From contig JBBQCW010000007.1 of assembly GCA_038319025.1 (NCBI GenBank), positions 62,001-126,000 of the forward strand: a DNA stretch of 64,000 nt. Reading direction: 5' to 3'. The position numbers and the translations under genes are program-made. Below are positions 1-8,483 of this stretch, in pieces. Below the pieces are notes generated by a model that was given only the letters and a program-made list of their open reading frames with translations, did not search any database and was not told the DNA's origin. Numbering within the stretch: the first letter of the stretch is position 1; each line of letters starts with the position of its first letter. Source of the DNA: JBBQCW01 sp038319025. GTDB taxonomy: Bacteria; Actinomycetota; Thermoleophilia; Solirubrobacterales; Solirubrobacteraceae.

Positions 1-1
1 C

Positions 2-526
2 TGGGTTCCGGCGTGGCGGATGAAGGTCGATGCGGTGCCCGGAATCACTACGGGCTACCGCGTCACGCCCACGCGTCTGGGTACTTATCCCGTCGTCTGC
101 GCCGAACTCTGCGGTCTCGGCCACGCTTTCATGCGCCAGACCGCTCACGTGCTCACGCCCGCCGTCTTTGCCGCATGGCGCGCCCACGGAGGCCGTGCGG
201 CGGCCGCCGCTGCTCCTGCTGCAGCCGGCGCCCCGACGGCTGCCATCGACCCGCAGAAGCTCTTTGCGCAGGGGAACGGTCAATCCACGGCCTGCGGCGC
301 CTGCCACACGCTGGCCGCGGCGGGCACGACGGGCAAGATCGGCCCCAATCTCACGAACACGCTCAAGCCGCAGACGGTCGCGATGATCAAGGCGTCGATC
401 CTCAAACCGCAGGCGATCATCACCAAGGGCTACGCCGGTGGGATCATGCCGCCGAACTTCGGTCAGACCCTGTCACCGGCCGAGCTTGACGCGCTGGCCA
501 ATTATCTCTACAAGAACTCGCGATGA
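2..526 (+). CDS. ctaC: cytochrome c oxidase subunit II with fused cytochrome c domain (5' end missing)
   Basis: C-terminal part of cytochrome c oxidase subunit II; the window opens inside the gene, so signal peptide and membrane helices are not visible. The CuA segment is complete (CAELCGLGHAFM: two Cys, His and Met ligands). An Ala-rich linker follows, then a class I cytochrome c domain with haem site CGACH and a probable distal Met in GGIMPPNF. A subunit II with an attached cytochrome c defines caa3-type oxidases, in which electrons pass from haem c to CuA. The stop lies 13 bases before ctaD, so the genes form one operon. The reading frame is open back to base 2. Confidence 0.95.
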   Translation, partial: WVPAWRMKVDAVPGITTGYRVTPTRLGTYPVVCAELCGLGHAFMRQTAHVLTPAVFAAWRAHGGRAAAAAAPAAAGAPTAAIDPQKLFAQGNGQSTACGACHTLAAAGTTGKIGPNLTNTLKPQTVAMIKASILKPQAIITKGYAGGIMPPNFGQTLSPAELDALANYLYKNSR

Positions 527-539
527 GAAGGACGCTTCG

Positions 540-2438
540 ATGACCGTCAAGCTCCGGGCCCCCGGTCTGTACCGCGCCTTCTTCTACACCCTTGTCGGGG
601 TCGCCTTCAGCTTCGGGCTGAGCGTGACGGCCCGGCTCCTCTACCACTTCGATCCGGCGATCGACTCCGAGTCGATCCTGCAGATCTCGATGCTCGCCTG
701 CCCGCTGTTCTTCCTCGGCGGCCTTGGGGCGTTCGACTACTGGTTCTACTGGGCCTCCGGGCGCCCGACGCGCGCCGAGGATCACTCCAGCCACGGTGCG
801 TCGAAATGGCAGGACTACTTCCGCATCAACACCGATCACAAGGTGATCGGCATCCAGTACATCGTCACGTCGTTCTTCTTCATGTTCGTGGGCGGCCTAA
901 TGGCGATGCTGATGCGCGCCGAACTGGCCGCTCCAGGACGCCAGTTCGTGGACTCCAACACGTACAACGGGCTCTTCTCGGTCCACGCGTCGCTGCTGAT
1001 CTTCCTCTTCATCATCCCGGTGTTCGCCGGTATCGCGAACTACGTGCTGCCGCTCATGATCGGCGCCCCCGACATGGCGTTCCCGCGCCTGAACGCGCTC
1101 TCGTTCTGGATGCTGCCGCTCGCCGGCGCGCTGATGTTGGGGTCCTTCCTCGCTCCCGGCGGCTCGTTCGCCTCCGGCTGGACGGCTTATGCCCCGCTTT
1201 CCGTCGATGCGCCCATAGGCCAATCGTTCTTCACCATCGGTGTGCAGTTCGCCGGGGCTTCATCGATCGCCACGGCCCTGAACTTCCTCGTCACGATCAT
1301 CACCATGCGTGCGCCCGGGATGAGCTTCTTCCGGATGCCGCTGCTGGTGTGGGCCAACTTCTCCACCTCACTGCTGGTGGTCATCGCCACGCCGTTCATC
1401 GCCGCCTCCCAGTTCATGGTCCTGCTGGACCGGGCGCTCGGCTTCAACTTCTTCGACTGGAACCAGGGCGGCAACGTCCTCATGTACCAGCATGTCTTCT
1501 GGTTCTATTCGCACCCAGCGGTCTACATCATGATGTTGCCCGGCTTCGGAATCATCAGTGAGGTGCTGGCGGTCAAGGCCAGAAAACCGATCTTCGGATA
1601 CCGAATGATGGCGTTCTCGCTGCTCGCCATCGTGCTGCTCGGGTTCACCGTTTGGGCCCACCACATGTTCGTCTCCGGCATGCAGAGCTGGATCCGTGTA
1701 CCGATGATGATCACCACGGCGATCATCGCTGTGCCCACCGGCATCAAGATCTTCTCCTGGCTGGCCACGCTGTGGAAGGGCGTCCTGAAGATGGACACCC
1801 CGATGCTGTTCGCCCTCGGCTTTGTGACGATGTTCACCCTGGGCGGGATCTCGGGCGTGATGCTCGCGCTGGTCCCGCTGGACATCTACGTCAGCGACAC
1901 CTATTTCATCGTCGCCCACATCCACTACGTGCTCTTCGGCGGCTCGGTGTTCACCATCTACGCCGGCATCTACTTCTGGTTCCCGAAGATGACGGGCCGA
2001 ATGTACGACGAGCGTCTGGGCAAGATCCACTTCTGGACGACATTTGTCTTCTTCAATCTGACGTTCGCGCCGATGCACGTGATCGGGGTGCAAGGGATGC
2101 CGCGTCGCGTGGCCGACTACGCCCAGCAGTTCGCCACGTGGAACCTGCTGATCTCGCTCGCCAGTTTCGGTCTCGGGCTCAGTGCTCTGGTGTTCCTCTA
2201 CAACATGGTCACCAGCTGGCGCGGCGGCGCACGGGCCGTCTCCAACCCCTGGCGGTCGCTCACGCTCGAGTGGCAGGTCTCCTCGCCCCCGCCGGTGTTC
2301 AACTTCGACGTGATCCCAACCGTCGTCGGCGGTCCCTACGAATACGGCGTCCCTGGTGCGGTGCACGGCGTGATGGGCGGCGGTGCCGAAGTGCCCCGCC
2401 CCGGCGTCGCCGCTGTCGCCACGACGGCAGGAGAGTGA
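540..2438 (+). CDS. ctaD: cytochrome c oxidase subunit I, A2-type
   Basis: Catalytic subunit of a haem-copper oxidase (632 aa), reducing O2 at the haem a3-CuB centre in the membrane. Visible ligands are the low-spin haem His in SVHASLLIF, the CuB His and cross-linked Tyr in YSHPAVY, the CuB His pair in WAHHMF, and the haem ligands in VAHIHYV. The motif YSHPAVY lacks the D-channel Glu of HPEVY; Tyr-Ser in its place marks the A2 subclass known from Thermus and Rhodothermus caa3 enzymes. About 90 residues with two predicted helices precede the usual core, which starts near WQDYFRINTDHK. The ATG at 540 has GAGAAGG upstream; an earlier in-frame ATG at 438 lies inside ctaC and was not used. Confidence 0.96.
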   Translation: MTVKLRAPGLYRAFFYTLVGVAFSFGLSVTARLLYHFDPAIDSESILQISMLACPLFFLGGLGAFDYWFYWASGRPTRAEDHSSHGASKWQDYFRINTDHKVIGIQYIVTSFFFMFVGGLMAMLMRAELAAPGRQFVDSNTYNGLFSVHASLLIFLFIIPVFAGIANYVLPLMIGAPDMAFPRLNALSFWMLPLAGALMLGSFLAPGGSFASGWTAYAPLSVDAPIGQSFFTIGVQFAGASSIATALNFLVTIITMRAPGMSFFRMPLLVWANFSTSLLVVIATPFIAASQFMVLLDRALGFNFFDWNQGGNVLMYQHVFWFYSHPAVYIMMLPGFGIISEVLAVKARKPIFGYRMMAFSLLAIVLLGFTVWAHHMFVSGMQSWIRVPMMITTAIIAVPTGIKIFSWLATLWKGVLKMDTPMLFALGFVTMFTLGGISGVMLALVPLDIYVSDTYFIVAHIHYVLFGGSVFTIYAGIYFWFPKMTGRMYDERLGKIHFWTTFVFFNLTFAPMHVIGVQGMPRRVADYAQQFATWNLLISLASFGLGLSALVFLYNMVTSWRGGARAVSNPWRSLTLEWQVSSPPPVFNFDVIPTVVGGPYEYGVPGAVHGVMGGGAEVPRPGVAAVATTAGE

Positions 2439-2440
2439 CC

Positions 2441-3274
2441 ATGCACAAGGTTCTCGTCGTCGCCAACGAAACGATCGCCGGCCGAGCCCTGCTCGATGCC
2501 ATCCACCGCCGCACGGCCGAACACGACGACGAGCGGGTCATCCTGTGCGTCCCGCGGGCGACGCCTTCTCATGGCCGGGTCATCTACGACGACGTGGTCT
2601 ACGATGCCGCCCAGGTACGCGTGGACCTCGCCCGTAACGTTCTGCGTGATGAAGGCATCGACGCGGTCGGCGAGGTGGGCGATACCGATGCCTACGCCGC
2701 CACCCTCGACGCGGTGCTCGAGCACTCCCCGCAGGAGATCATCATCTCCACCCTGCCCGCGGCTTCCTCAGGCTGGTTGCGCCGCGACCTCGTGGAGCGC
2801 GTCCAAGCCGCGACCGGCCTTCCGGTCGAGCATGTCGTGGTCGACCTCGACCACGAGCCGCTCCCATTCCACATCACGCTCGTCGTGGCCAACCGCACCT
2901 CGGCCAGCGGCGAGCTGATCACCTACCTGAAGGGCCGGGCCAAGCAGAGCGACAAGCCCAGCCTCTTCATCCTCGTGGTGCCGCAGGAAGGTGGCGGTAC
3001 CGCCGCCGACCGCGCGGCCCGCGGTCGCCTGCGGCAGATGCGCGAGGCGCTGCACGGTGAGGGCACATGGGCCGCCGGCATGGTCGGCGACCCCGATCCG
3101 TACACCGCCACGATGAACGCGCTCAACTTCTTCCGCGTCGATGATGTCGTCATCTCCACGCTCGACGAGACGCGCTCCGGATGGATGCGGGCGGATCTCG
3201 TGGAACGCGTGCGCAAAGCCATCACCCAGCCGGTTGAGCATGTCGTCCCCGACCACGCCACCAGCAGCGCCTGA
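2441..3274 (+). CDS. tandem-duplicated universal-stress-like protein in the oxidase operon
   Basis: A 277-residue soluble alpha/beta protein made of two homologous halves. The halves align by eye: EIIISTLPAASSGWLRRDLV in the first and DVVISTLDETRSGWMRADLV in the second, each followed by a PVEHVV motif. Each half starts with a hydrophobic strand (KVLVVANET and HITLVVANRT), which fits the nucleotide-binding fold of universal stress proteins. It starts 2 bases after the ctaD stop and ends 8 bases before ctaE, so it is co-transcribed with the oxidase. A role in sensing or assembly is only inferred from the position. A GTG at 2435, overlapping the ctaD stop, is an alternative start in the same frame. 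Confidence 0.75.
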   Translation: MHKVLVVANETIAGRALLDAIHRRTAEHDDERVILCVPRATPSHGRVIYDDVVYDAAQVRVDLARNVLRDEGIDAVGEVGDTDAYAATLDAVLEHSPQEIIISTLPAASSGWLRRDLVERVQAATGLPVEHVVVDLDHEPLPFHITLVVANRTSASGELITYLKGRAKQSDKPSLFILVVPQEGGGTAADRAARGRLRQMREALHGEGTWAAGMVGDPDPYTATMNALNFFRVDDVVISTLDETRSGWMRADLVERVRKAITQPVEHVVPDHATSSA

Positions 3275-3282
3275 GAGCCACC

Positions 3283-3897
3283 ATGGAAGCCGCCACCATC
3301 GCCCACGCCGGGCACGACGACCACGAGCATCACGGCCCGCCCGAGGCCAACCAGAGTTCGCGAATGGACGCCCAGACCCTCGGGATGCTGCTGTTCATCA
3401 TCTCGGAGCTGATGCTCTTCGGGGCGTTCTTCACGGCCTACTTCTTCATTCGCATCGTCAACCATGATGTGTGGCCTCCCGGAGCAAAGCTTCCCGTCGA
3501 CGTCGCCGCCGTCAACACGGGGATCCTGTTGTCGTCCTCGCTGACGATGCACTGGGCTCTGGTGTCGGCCCAGAGGGGGAACCGGTGGGGCATGAAGGCC
3601 GGCATGGTGTCGACCATCCTGCTCGGCGCCACGTTCCTGATCACCCAGATCAACGAGTACGTCCACCTGGGCGTCGCGCCGCAGGACAACGCCTCAGCTT
3701 CCGTCTTCTACAGCCTGACGGGCCTGCACGGGGCCCACGTGCTGATCGGCCTCATCATGCTGCTGACGGTCTGTATCCGGGTCTTCCGCGGGCATTTCAG
3801 TCCTGAGAAGCATCACGGGATGGAGGTGCCGGGCATCTACTGGCACTTCGTCGACGGCATGTGGATCCTCGTCTTCACGACGCTCTACATCCTGTAG
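3283..3897 (+). CDS. ctaE: cytochrome c oxidase subunit III
   Basis: Membrane subunit III of the oxidase (204 aa, typical length for bacterial subunit III). After a His-rich N-terminus, five hydrophobic helices are visible, with conserved family features: SELMLFGAFFTAYFF in the first helix, the TGLHGAHVLIGL segment, and a C-terminal YWHFVDGMWILVF. Subunit III stabilises subunit I and supports proton uptake. The start follows the upstream stop by 8 bases, within the ctaC-ctaD operon. Confidence 0.95.
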   Translation: MEAATIAHAGHDDHEHHGPPEANQSSRMDAQTLGMLLFIISELMLFGAFFTAYFFIRIVNHDVWPPGAKLPVDVAAVNTGILLSSSLTMHWALVSAQRGNRWGMKAGMVSTILLGATFLITQINEYVHLGVAPQDNASASVFYSLTGLHGAHVLIGLIMLLTVCIRVFRGHFSPEKHHGMEVPGIYWHFVDGMWILVFTTLYIL

Positions 3898-3918
3898 CGG
3901 TCCGCGAGGTCACCCGTC

Positions 3919-4029
3919 ATGGGCTGGAATCCGTTCAAGTCCGAGGACGCCGCGTTTCGCTGGCTCGGTGTGGTGTTCGTCATCGCGGTGGTCGTGGTGG
4001 TGGCCGTCGTGATCGCCCGCGCGGTCTGA
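3919..4029 (+). CDS. 36-residue single-helix membrane protein, probable small oxidase subunit
   Basis: A short open frame (MGWNPFKSEDAAFRWLG, then about 19 hydrophobic residues, ending in IARAV) begins 21 bases after ctaE and has GCGAGG upstream. It has one charged amphipathic N-terminal stretch and one membrane helix rich in Val. Its position as the last gene of the oxidase operon, its intact frame and its composition suggest a small accessory subunit of the caa3 complex, like the tiny extra subunits seen in some bacterial oxidases. No named family could be recognised; expression is not proven. Confidence 0.55.
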   Translation: MGWNPFKSEDAAFRWLGVVFVIAVVVVVAVVIARAV

Positions 4030-4223
4030 GAGGCCCGGGCGAGCCGGGCGCGGGCTCCCGGCGCCGGCGTCGTTGGCAGGTCCCGTCGCCGATCTGCCGG
4101 CGTCGCAGGCTGGGGCTCCCGCCGCCGCTTGCGCCCCGCGTCGCGTCGCGGGCTGGGCCGCCACCGACGGCGAGTGCCACATCGTGCCCGCTGAGCGGGC
4201 ATCTCGTGGCGCTCGATCCCCCA

Positions 4224-4243
4224 GGGCGCTTTCTGGCGCGCCC
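4224..4243. terminator. putative hairpin between convergent oxidase and cupredoxin genes
   Basis: GGGCGC (4224-4229) pairs with GCGCCC (4238-4243) across an 8-base loop. It lies in the 291-base gap between the oxidase operon and the convergent lipoprotein gene. There is no T-tract, so this is a weak call. Nothing else was recognised in the gap. Confidence 0.3.
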
Positions 4244-4320
4244 GTGGAGCGTCCCGCGACGTGGAGACGCTCTGATTCCTCGCGGGCCATCCGCTCCACG
4301 GCCGGAACCGGAGTGGCGAC

Positions 4321-5040
4321 CTACTTGACGACGAGGGTGCCGAGCATGCCGGCGGCGCGGTGCCCGGGCACCTCGCAGAAGTACGTGTAGGTGCCAGGCT
4401 TGAGCGTCACGGCGGGCGCCTTCGCGACGCCCTTGTTGATGATCGGCGACTTGGTCAGCACCGGGCCGCTGGTGCCGCTCTGCAGGGCGATGTTGTGCGG
4501 CGTGCCGGAAGTGTTCGGCATCACGAGGTTGATCGGCCCGGCAGCGGCAGTCGCTTTGTTGCTGACGTACTGCAGTTGGCCGTTCGGATCAGCGGGGATG
4601 GTCAGCGTGCCTGCCTTGGCAGCGATCGCGGCGCCGCCACCGGCAACCGGCACCGCAGTGGCCAGGAGGCCGGAGTCCTTGCCCGTCTTGCCGACGCTGG
4701 CGGCAACGTAAGCAGCGATATCGGCGGCCTGGCCCTCGTCGACAAGGTTGGCCGGCATCACGCCGTTCTTGTTCGGATAGAGGATCTGCTTCTTGACGAC
4801 ACCCTTGACCGCGTCGCGGCCGAAGCCGTCCTTCACGGACTGCTGGAATGCTTGATCGAGGTTCGGCCCCGTGACACCCTTGGTGCCGGCGCGACTTAGC
4901 ACGTGGCACGACCCGCACTTCTTGACAAACAGCTGCTTCCCCGCGACGAGGTTGTCGTTTTTGGCTTCGTCCGACGCGCAGCCCGCAAGAGCGGCGGGCA
5001 GGCAGAGGACGGCAGCGGCGAGCAGGACGACGGGGCGCAT
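4321..5040 (-). CDS. lipoprotein: cytochrome c fused to a type 1 copper (plastocyanin-like) domain
   Basis: A 239-residue exported electron carrier. The N-terminus is a lipoprotein signal (hydrophobic stretch ending LAGC). A class I cytochrome c domain follows, with haem site CGSCH near residue 44 and a possible axial Met in NGVMPANL. The last 95 residues form a cupredoxin: a His in TPHNIAL, then Cys, His and Met in CEVPGHRAAGM, the ligand set of type 1 copper. It probably sits on the outer face of the membrane and could feed electrons to the adjacent caa3 oxidase. The ATG at 5040 was chosen because it begins the signal peptide; longer upstream extensions are low-complexity. Convergent with the oxidase operon. 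Confidence 0.88.
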   Translation of the reverse strand: MRPVVLLAAAVLCLPAALAGCASDEAKNDNLVAGKQLFVKKCGSCHVLSRAGTKGVTGPNLDQAFQQSVKDGFGRDAVKGVVKKQILYPNKNGVMPANLVDEGQAADIAAYVAASVGKTGKDSGLLATAVPVAGGGAAIAAKAGTLTIPADPNGQLQYVSNKATAAAGPINLVMPNTSGTPHNIALQSGTSGPVLTKSPIINKGVAKAPAVTLKPGTYTYFCEVPGHRAAGMLGTLVVK

Positions 5041-5166
5041 GGGGCGCGATGCTATCCCAGGCGGCGGCTGAGAGGGAAGCTGCCGACGCGCCGCGCTTCC
5101 GTTGCACGCACACGCGCACCTGCGACGGGCCCCGGCGGCCGCTCCACCCGGTACGATCTGCGGCCC

Positions 5167-5430
5167 ATGAGCCCCGCCATCCGCTACCGCCTGCGCACGC
5201 CCTCCACGGGCCGCGAGATCGTGATCCACGCCGAGCCCGATCGGATCTACCGCGACCGCGACACCGGTGAGGAGCTGGAGGTGGTGGGCCAGGTACTACC
5301 GCTCGCCTCAGAGTCGTCTCTGCCGTGGGCCGTGGAGAACCTGCGCACCTGCCCGTGGTGCACCCAATTTGCCCAGAAGGACCTCAACGACTGCCCCACC
5401 TGCGGGCGGCGTATGGGTCCGCTGGCCTAA
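5167..5430 (+). CDS. small zinc-ribbon protein
   Basis: An 87-residue protein of unknown function. The N-terminal half is a beta-rich basic segment (RYRLRTPSTGREIVI). The C-terminus carries two Cys pairs, CPWC and CPTC, 15 residues apart, which should bind one zinc ion as a ribbon. The frame starts at an ATG with weak upstream pairing; longer versions run through GC-rich non-conserved sequence. It is followed after 7 bases by the next small gene. No partner can be inferred. Confidence 0.6.
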   Translation: MSPAIRYRLRTPSTGREIVIHAEPDRIYRDRDTGEELEVVGQVLPLASESSLPWAVENLRTCPWCTQFAQKDLNDCPTCGRRMGPLA

Positions 5431-5437
5431 CCACACC

Positions 5438-5872
5438 ATGTTCGCTCTGCGCACTCCTGCCCTGCTGCTCACGACCGTCGCGATCGCGCTCGGAGTGAGC
5501 GCCTGCGGCGGCAACGGGGGCGGAGCCGATTCCACTCCCGCGGTCACCCCCGCGCTGCTCCCGCCCAAGGACACGGCCGTGGCGGTGGTGGCCAACAACA
5601 CTTCGACGACCGCCACCACGGCGACCACCGCGACGACAGACACCACCAGCACGGATTCCGGGAGCACGAGCACCGATTCGAGCGGCTCGGGCACCGGCGG
5701 CACCAGCGGTGATACCAGCGGCACCAGCACGGACACTTCGGGGAACAGCGGCGGCACCGGCTCGACCGGCGGCAGCGGCACGACTACCAGCGGGTCCGGC
5801 ACCGGTGGCGCGAACGCCGGCGGCTTCAGCGACTTCTGCCAGCAGAATCCGGGCGCCTGCCCGTCGCAGTGA
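5438..5872 (+). CDS. Ser/Thr/Gly-rich lipoprotein
   Basis: A 144-residue exported protein. A signal peptide ends in a lipobox-like VSAC, so the mature protein would start with a lipid-modified Cys. The rest is low complexity: runs of Thr-Ala-Thr, then Ser/Thr/Gly repeats, ending in a short Cys-containing tail (FCQQNPGACPSQ) that may form a disulfide. Such regions act as flexible, possibly glycosylated spacers at the cell surface. No enzymatic domain is visible. Confidence 0.6.
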   Translation: MFALRTPALLLTTVAIALGVSACGGNGGGADSTPAVTPALLPPKDTAVAVVANNTSTTATTATTATTDTTSTDSGSTSTDSSGSGTGGTSGDTSGTSTDTSGNSGGTGSTGGSGTTTSGSGTGGANAGGFSDFCQQNPGACPSQ

Positions 5873-5893
5873 CGCGGCCTAGCGCCGCGTCAC
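5869..5893. terminator. bidirectional hairpin terminator
   Basis: A perfect 10-bp stem, GTGACGCGGC (5869-5878) with GCCGCGTCAC (5884-5893), and loop CTAGC. It overlaps the stop codon of the lipoprotein gene and lies 15 bases past the stop of the convergent gene, so it can serve both. Confidence 0.75.
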
Positions 5894-5908
5894 CGCCTCT
5901 TCTGACTG

Positions 5909-6649
5909 CTACTTGGGCGTGACTGTGGTCGTCGTCTGAGTCGACGGCGACAGCGATCCCGCAACCGGCTTCGGGTTGGGCGTCGTGATCATCGTCACGG
6001 TGTAGGTCAGTCGAGCCGTCTGGTAGAGACAGGAGTACTGCGCCAGCGAACCCAGCGTCTGCGACGTCGCGGTGACGTTGTCGTTGCACTTGGTCTTCAC
6101 CCGAGCGGCACGCCAAGACGTGTCCTTGGCGAGGTTTACAGCCAGCGCCGGTGCCCACGTGGGCACGTTGAGCGCGACGATCTGCCCCTTCTTCACCGCG
6201 ATGCTGTTGGCGAGAACGAACTGGGTCGTGGTACCGAAGTACGGGGTCAGCTTGATGACGGGGCTGACGGCGACCGAGCGACCGAAGCTCTTCTTACCCG
6301 GCTTCAGTACCGCAATGCCGGCCTGTGCCTCGCCGAGGCCCAGCTTGCCTTGCCCGGTATCGGTGAAGTAGGAGATCTGCTTCTTCCCCGGCTTGGAGAG
6401 CGTGATCGTCCAGCCGACGATTCGGCCGTCACGTGGAGCCACCATGGGCTCTTTGGTCGAGCCGATCTTGGCCTGGTATCCCGCTGTGCGGGTCACCGCC
6501 AAGCACGGCGAGCTGGGGCAGCTCGGAGCCGGCATGGAAATGCCGGCGATGGTGCCGATGTCAATGATTTTGGCGTGGGCGGCGGCGGGCAGGGCCAGCG
6601 CGGCACCCACGGCGGCAAAGGCCGCAAGCGTGCGATGTCGTAGTTGCAT
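5909..6649 (-). CDS. secreted protein of unknown function
   Basis: A 246-residue exported protein. The signal peptide (RHRTLAAFAAVGAALALPA, cleavage after AHA) is clear and sets the ATG at 6649. The mature part is predicted beta-rich, with two Cys pairs (CPSSPC near the start; KCNDN and YSCLY near the end) that could form disulfides. It ends with a Thr-rich tail. No enzymatic motif or named family was recognised. It is divergent from the ABC transporter genes. Confidence 0.6.
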   Translation of the reverse strand: MQLRHRTLAAFAAVGAALALPAAAHAKIIDIGTIAGISMPAPSCPSSPCLAVTRTAGYQAKIGSTKEPMVAPRDGRIVGWTITLSKPGKKQISYFTDTGQGKLGLGEAQAGIAVLKPGKKSFGRSVAVSPVIKLTPYFGTTTQFVLANSIAVKKGQIVALNVPTWAPALAVNLAKDTSWRAARVKTKCNDNVTATSQTLGSLAQYSCLYQTARLTYTVTMITTPNPKPVAGSLSPSTQTTTTVTPK

Positions 6650-6732
6650 ACGAGACACAGAACACCAGAAGTAGGCGTTCGATGCGGCAATCGATCGCCC
6701 AAGTGATTGCGCAAGCAATAGTATGGCGTCAC

Positions 6733-7716
6733 ATGGGCGCAATCGATGTCGAAGGTTTGGAGCGCCGGTACAAGAGCGGTTTGCAGGCTGTCGCCGGAAT
6801 TGACCTGCAGGTAGCCCCCGGCGAGGTGTACGGATTCCTGGGCCCCAACGGGGCCGGCAAGACCACCACCGTCCGCATGCTCGTCACGCTGCTGCTCCCG
6901 ACCGGAGGCCGCGCCACCGTGGCCGGCTTCGATGTCGCCACGCAGCCGTCCGAGGTGCGCAAGCGCATCGGCGTGGCCCTCCAGGAGGCCGCGCTAGATC
7001 AGCTCATGACCGGCCTGGAACTGATGGAACTGCAGGCCACGCTCCACGGCATCAAGACCCGGGAGGTGGCCAGCCGATCGCTCGATCTGATCACCCGCGT
7101 GGGCCTGCTGGAGGCCAAGGACCGACGTGTCGGCACCTACTCCGGCGGGATGAAGCGCCGGCTCGATCTGGCCATGGCGCTGATCCACCGCCCCGAGGTG
7201 CTGTTTCTGGATGAGCCGACCACCGGGCTCGACCCCGTCTCTCGTATCACCCTGTGGGGCGAGATCCGCCGTCTGCGCGACGAAGGCACCACGGTCTTCT
7301 TGACGACTCAGTACCTCGAGGAAGCCGATCAGCTCGCCGACCGGGTGGGCATCATCAGCGCCGGGCTGCTCGTCGCCGAGGGAACGCCCGCCGCACTGAA
7401 AGCCGAAGTGGGCCTCCCCCACCTGGATATCTCACTGACCACGGACGCCGATCTGACGCTGGCCCGATCAGTCATCTCTCCGTTCGGTGAGCTGCGGCCG
7501 CCGCCCGACGGCGTCGAGCTGTCCCTCGCGGTGCGCGAAGGGCCCGAATCGATCGCGCCGGTGGTTCGCGCGCTGGATGATGCGGGGCTCCAAGTCGCAG
7601 CGCTGGAACTCGTCGAGCCGACGCTCGACGATGTCTTCGTGGAAAAGACCGGTCGCCACCTGGAAGGTCAGGACACCTCCGAGTCGGCGACCGACGAGCC
7701 CGCGCAAGTCTCGTGA
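6733..7716 (+). CDS. ABC transporter ATP-binding protein (DrrA-like)
   Basis: Cytoplasmic ATPase of an ABC-2-type exporter (327 aa). Walker A is GPNGAGKTT, the signature YSGGMKRR, Walker B VLFLDEPTTGLD, and the switch region TTQYLEEADQLADR. The last 90 residues form the extra C-terminal domain typical of the DrrA (daunorubicin resistance) family. The next two genes encode permeases, each joined by a 4-base overlap, so three proteins probably make one exporter. Substrate cannot be told; related systems export lipids, polyketides or drugs. An ATG at 6682 would add 17 residues; the internal ATG at 6733 matches the usual family start better. Confidence 0.93.
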   Translation: MGAIDVEGLERRYKSGLQAVAGIDLQVAPGEVYGFLGPNGAGKTTTVRMLVTLLLPTGGRATVAGFDVATQPSEVRKRIGVALQEAALDQLMTGLELMELQATLHGIKTREVASRSLDLITRVGLLEAKDRRVGTYSGGMKRRLDLAMALIHRPEVLFLDEPTTGLDPVSRITLWGEIRRLRDEGTTVFLTTQYLEEADQLADRVGIISAGLLVAEGTPAALKAEVGLPHLDISLTTDADLTLARSVISPFGELRPPPDGVELSLAVREGPESIAPVVRALDDAGLQVAALELVEPTLDDVFVEKTGRHLEGQDTSESATDEPAQVS

Positions 7717-8483
7717 CCATCGTCGCCACGATGGCGCTCGCGCGGCGGGCGTTGCGCAACGCCCTGCGTCGCCCGCAGTTCCTGGCGCCGCTGGTCATCT
7801 TCCCCACCTTCTTCCTGGCCGTGAACGTCGGCGGTCTGTCTCGCTCCACCAATCTGCCCGGCTTCCCGCAGGTCCATGGCTTCCTGGATTTCCAGCTCGC
7901 TGGGGCGATCACGCAGTCGCTCTTGCTCGGCGGCGTCTCGGCCGGCATAGCGGTGGCGCTGGAGATCGAACTGGGGTTCTTCGACCGACTGGTCGCCTCC
8001 CCCATCCCCCGTATCTCGATCGTGTTCGGGCGACTGGCGGCAGCGGCGGTCATCGGCGCCGGGCAGGCCGTGTACTTCCTCATCCTCGGCCTGCTGTTCG
8101 GCGCCGAGGTGCGCAGCGGCATCCCTGGGGTGATCGTGGTCCTGGCGATATCGATGCTGGCCGCCACCGGGTTCGGTGCCGCCGGCGTGGCGCTCGGCCT
8201 GTGGGCGCGCAACGCGTCGATCGTCCAGGGCGTCTTCCCGCTCGCCTTCGTGATCCTGTTCGTTTCCTCGGCCTTCTTCCCCCGTGCCCTTCTGGAGCAG
8301 CCTGCGCAGGGGATCGCGCGCTACAACCCGCTGAGCTACATCGCCGACGGCATGCGCCACCCGATCATCAGCGACTTCGCCTGGACGCCGGCGCTGGAGG
8401 GCCTGCTCGCCGCCGCCGCGGTCACCGCGATGTTTGTCGGCCTGTGTGTCGTCGCGCTACGAGGAAGGTTGCGTAACGCATGA
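7713..8483 (+). CDS. ABC-2 type permease, first subunit
   Basis: Integral membrane subunit (256 aa) of the exporter. Six hydrophobic segments are visible, with the ABC-2 features of the DrrB family: a conserved FFDRLVASPIPR cytoplasmic loop and the PLSYIADGMR motif before the last helix. The GTG start overlaps the ATPase stop (GTGA), which implies translational coupling. Confidence 0.9.
   Translation: MTIVATMALARRALRNALRRPQFLAPLVIFPTFFLAVNVGGLSRSTNLPGFPQVHGFLDFQLAGAITQSLLLGGVSAGIAVALEIELGFFDRLVASPIPRISIVFGRLAAAAVIGAGQAVYFLILGLLFGAEVRSGIPGVIVVLAISMLAATGFGAAGVALGLWARNASIVQGVFPLAFVILFVSSAFFPRALLEQPAQGIARYNPLSYIADGMRHPIISDFAWTPALEGLLAAAAVTAMFVGLCVVALRGRLRNA

Noticed and set aside
1368..2366. A 332-codon open frame opposite ctaD
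   Set aside because: Composition is Asp/Glu/His/Arg-rich shadow sequence with no motif; ctaD on the other strand is certain.
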